A stretch of DNA of 7,981 nucleotides, taken from contig JAITJU010000043.1 of assembly GCA_031278735.1 (NCBI GenBank), positions 1-7,981 on the forward strand, given 5' to 3'. Of the stretch, positions 5,945-7,981 are shown one piece after another. The notes beneath the pieces are model-generated. The model was not told the DNA's origin, did not search any database, and saw only the letters and a list, made by a program, of their open reading frames with translations. This stretch comes from Zoogloeaceae bacterium (GTDB taxonomy: Bacteria > Pseudomonadota > Gammaproteobacteria > Burkholderiales > Rhodocyclaceae). Made by a program: the position numbers and the translations under genes. Position 1 is the stretch's first letter. Each line of letters begins with the position of its first letter.

Positions 5945-7218
5945 TGCGCCCGCGTTTTTTGTCGTCGCGTCGGCGCGTCCTTGTCGCGCTGGCGGTTCTG
6001 GTTGGCGTCGGCGCGCTGTGGGCGGCGCATGTTTTTCTTGCGGAGAAGGCCGCCGCGCCCGAGGACGCGCGGATTTTCCCCCTTTCGGTCTCGGGCGCGG
6101 AAGGCGCAACCGATGCCGACGCCGCGCCGGAAGCGCAGCTGGAGCGCATCTTTGCCGACATTGAGGCCATGCGCCTGAGCGCGGCGCTGCAACGCGCGGA
6201 AAATCTGGTTCAGCGTTACCCCAACTACCGTCTCGCCCATCTGATCAAGGGCGATTTGCTGCTGGCGCGCGCGCGCGCGCTGGAAAACTTCGGCGCCGCG
6301 CGCGACGCGCCGCCGGAAAGGATCGCCGACCTGCGCGCCGAGGCCATTGTCCGTCTCGAGGGCTATCGCAACAAACCCAAGGACAACGATGTGCCGCGCT
6401 ACCTGCTCCAGATGGAGGAGCGCCAGCGCCACGCCATTGTCATCGACACGCGGAAATCCCGTCTTTATCTTTACCAGAATGATCAAGGGCAGCCCCGCCT
6501 TGCCGCCGATTATTACATCACCCAGGGCAAGCTCGGCGCGGGCAAGCAGGTTCAGGGCGACCGGCGCACGCCGGTGGGCGTGTATCACGTCACCGCGCAC
6601 ATTCCCCGGGAAAAGCTGCCGGAACTGTACGGGCACGGCGCGTTTCCCATCAACTATCCCAATGAATGGGACAGGCGTCAGGGGCGCAGCGGTTCCGGCA
6701 TCTGGCTGCACGGCACGCCGTCGGACACCTATTCGCGGCCACCACAGGCTTCCGATGGCTGCGTGGTGTTGACCAATCCGGATTTTGACGCGCTGGGCAA
6801 AAACGTGCAGATTGGATTGACGCCCGTCATCATCAGCGATGCCGTCGAATGGCTATCGCCGGAGGATTGGCGGCGCGAGCGCGCGGAATTGCAGCAGCGC
6901 ATCGATGCCTGGCGCGTCGACTGGGAAAGCCGCGACACCGAGCGTTATCTTGCCCATTACGCGCGCGATTTCAGAAATCGACAGCACGATTTCCAGAGCT
7001 TTGCCGCGCAAAAACGCGCCGTGAATCAGGGCAAACGCTGGATCACGGTCAAACTGGAAAACCTTTCCATCTTTCGCAGTCCTGGCGCGGAAAACCTGGC
7101 GCTGGTAACCTTCGATCAGGCTTACGCCAGCAACAATCTCACCCACAGCATGAAAAAGCGCCAATACTGGCAGCGTGAAAACGGCCAGTGGAAAATCGTC
7201 TATGAAGGCGATGCCTGA
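5944..7218 (+). CDS. L,D-transpeptidase/carboxypeptidase (YkuD fold) of Csd6/YafK type with NTF2-like C-terminal domain
   Basis: YkuD-fold enzymes use a catalytic Cys to cross-link or trim peptidoglycan in the periplasm. The product is 424 residues. Residues 1-33 are an Arg-rich n-region and one hydrophobic segment (about 12-33), a signal anchor or signal peptide. A helical TPR-like region covers about 64-145. The YkuD domain spans about 162-298, opening with RHAIVIDTRKSRLYLY; the catalytic region has His256 in HGTPSD and Cys273 in SDGCVVL. The Arg usual after the catalytic GC motif is replaced by Val-Val, as I recall for the Csd6-like branch. Residues 309-424 are an NTF2-like domain, the layout of Helicobacter Csd6, a shape-determining L,D-carboxypeptidase, so trimming may be as likely as cross-linking. 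The gene starts within the TPR gene stop (TGATG), suggesting translational coupling. A (GC)8 run lies at 6265-6280. The fold is confident; the reaction is inferred. Confidence 0.9.
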   Translation: MRPRFLSSRRRVLVALAVLVGVGALWAAHVFLAEKAAAPEDARIFPLSVSGAEGATDADAAPEAQLERIFADIEAMRLSAALQRAENLVQRYPNYRLAHLIKGDLLLARARALENFGAARDAPPERIADLRAEAIVRLEGYRNKPKDNDVPRYLLQMEERQRHAIVIDTRKSRLYLYQNDQGQPRLAADYYITQGKLGAGKQVQGDRRTPVGVYHVTAHIPREKLPELYGHGAFPINYPNEWDRRQGRSGSGIWLHGTPSDTYSRPPQASDGCVVLTNPDFDALGKNVQIGLTPVIISDAVEWLSPEDWRRERAELQQRIDAWRVDWESRDTERYLAHYARDFRNRQHDFQSFAAQKRAVNQGKRWITVKLENLSIFRSPGAENLALVTFDQAYASNNLTHSMKKRQYWQRENGQWKIVYEGDA

Positions 7219-7233
7219 CAATCCAACCCGTAG

Positions 7234-7239
7234 AAGGAG
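7234..7239 (+). promoter_or_regulatory. Strong ribosome binding site for ppiA
   Basis: AAGGAG lies 7 bases ahead of ATG 7247 and fixes the ppiA start; earlier in-frame ATG codons lie inside the L,D-transpeptidase gene. It is the clearest Shine-Dalgarno in the window, in contrast to the coupled starts of the other genes. Confidence 0.85.
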
Positions 7240-7246
7240 TCTTCTT

Positions 7247-7810
7247 ATGCGTCGTTCCCTTTTTCTCATTGCCGCGCTCGTCGTCGCGCCCATGAGCTTT
7301 GCCGCGCCGAGCGTGGAAATCAACACCAGCCAGGGCAGGATCGTTCTGGAGCTGGATGCCGAAAAAGCGCCGAAAACCGTGGAAAACTTCCTGCGCTACG
7401 TCAAGGACAATTTTTATCAGGGCGTGATCTTTCACCGCGTCATTCCCGGCTTCATGATCCAGGGCGGCGGTTTTGAACCCGGCATGAAAGAGAAGAAGGC
7501 GCGCGCGCCCATAAAGAACGAGGCCGACAACGGCCTGAAAAACAAGCGCGGCGCCATCGCCATGGCGCGCACCGGCGACCCGCATTCCGCCAGCGCGCAG
7601 TTCTTCATCAACGTGGTCGACAATGATTTTCTCGATTACAGGACATCTTCCGGCAACGGCTGGGGCTACTGCGTCTTCGGCAAGGTCACGCAAGGCATGG
7701 AGGTGGTCGACAAGATTGTCGGCGCGCCGACCAAACGCGTCGGCCCATTCGAGGGCGTGCCCGTTGAGCCGATCATCATCCAGTCCATTGCCATCCGTTC
7801 CGAAAAGTGA
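7247..7810 (+). CDS. ppiA: Periplasmic peptidyl-prolyl cis-trans isomerase, cyclophilin type
   Basis: This cyclophilin catalyses proline isomerisation during folding of exported proteins. The product is 187 residues, like E. coli PpiA (190). Residues 1-20 are a short signal peptide (MRRSLFLIAALVV, cleavage near SFA-AP), placing it in the periplasm. The active-site region FHRVIPGFMIQGGGF (62-76) carries the catalytic Arg64, and SAQFFINV (116-123) supplies Gln118 and Phe120. The position equal to the cyclosporin-binding Trp of human cyclophilin A is Phe128 here (NDFLD), typical of bacterial forms with low drug sensitivity. It starts 28 bases after the L,D-transpeptidase stop and ends 9 bases before ppiB, consistent with one operon. 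The family is certain; the gene name follows the exported form. Confidence 0.95.
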   Translation: MRRSLFLIAALVVAPMSFAAPSVEINTSQGRIVLELDAEKAPKTVENFLRYVKDNFYQGVIFHRVIPGFMIQGGGFEPGMKEKKARAPIKNEADNGLKNKRGAIAMARTGDPHSASAQFFINVVDNDFLDYRTSSGNGWGYCVFGKVTQGMEVVDKIVGAPTKRVGPFEGVPVEPIIIQSIAIRSEK

Positions 7811-7819
7811 GTCCGTCAA

Positions 7820-7981
7820 ATGAACATCAAACTCTCCACCAGCCACGGCGACATCCTGCTGCGGCTCAACGCTGAAAAAGCGCCCGTCACCGTCCAGAAT
7901 TTCATTCAGTACGTCAAGGACGGGCATTACGACAATACCCTTTTTCACCGCGTCATTCCCGGCTTCATGATCCAGGGCGGC
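7820..7981 (+). CDS. ppiB: Cytoplasmic peptidyl-prolyl cis-trans isomerase, cyclophilin type (3' end outside window)
   Basis: This is a second cyclophilin, of which 54 codons are visible. It opens directly with the beta-strand of the fold (MNIKLSTSHGDILLRL) and has no signal peptide, so it should act in the cytoplasm like E. coli PpiB (about 164 residues). FHRVIPGFMIQGG (42-54) includes the catalytic Arg44. It follows ppiA after 9 bases with no strong Shine-Dalgarno, so it probably depends on read-through from ppiA. Its last 39 visible bases are identical to the matching part of ppiA, a sign of duplication or gene conversion. Confidence 0.93.
   Translation, partial: MNIKLSTSHGDILLRLNAEKAPVTVQNFIQYVKDGHYDNTLFHRVIPGFMIQGG

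Noticed and set aside
4835..6109. Open frame extending cysS upstream by about 425 codons on the minus strand
   Set aside because: It is antisense to the TPR and L,D-transpeptidase genes, has low-complexity Arg/Gly-rich content, and CysRS homology starts at the ATG ending at 4834.
7139..7948. 269-codon minus-strand frame opposite ppiA and ppiB
   Set aside because: It is antisense to two genes with clear cyclophilin motifs and a strong RBS; no independent support.

Overview
The window reads as GC-rich chromosomal DNA of a betaproteobacterium, probably near Rhodocyclales or Nitrosomonadales. This rests on a proteobacterial GlnE and on the gene order cysS / TPR protein / L,D-transpeptidase / two cyclophilins, which I recall from that group; it is inference, not a database match. 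No rRNA, tRNA or CRISPR array was seen.

Layout. (1) 1-2758, plus strand: the 3' third of glnE (adenylyltransferase controlling glutamine synthetase), then mtnA (5-methylthioribose-1-phosphate isomerase), then a class II aldolase. The three are joined by ATGA stop/start overlaps and look like one transcription unit. An MtnA with a FucA-type aldolase points to the DHAP shunt, which salvages 5'-deoxynucleoside by-products of SAM enzymes, rather than the classical methionine salvage pathway. (2) 2746-3457: a scar of mobile debris. It holds a frameshifted N-terminal remnant of a type III restriction-modification methyltransferase (Mod) whose catalytic DPPY segment is missing, followed directly by what looks like the 3' end of an IS5-like insertion sequence. 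The last ~115 bases contain only a small AT palindrome. (3) 3458-4834, minus strand: cysS, cysteinyl-tRNA synthetase, intact. (4) 4835-4924: a 90-base divergent promoter interval. (5) 4925-7981, plus strand: an envelope and protein-folding cluster made of an exported TPR protein, a membrane-anchored L,D-transpeptidase of the Csd6/YafK type, a periplasmic cyclophilin (ppiA), and the start of a cytoplasmic cyclophilin (ppiB) cut by the window edge.

How it fits together. The first block links nitrogen regulation with nucleoside-sugar salvage mainly by shared transcription. The last block is a periplasmic cell-wall module: the TPR protein and the L,D-transpeptidase end in homologous NTF2-like domains and are translationally coupled, so they may work as partners on peptidoglycan. 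The most unusual stretch is the decayed Mod/IS scar, which also seems to have altered the 3' end of the aldolase gene. No intact novel system is visible; the points worth following are this scar and the paired NTF2 domains.
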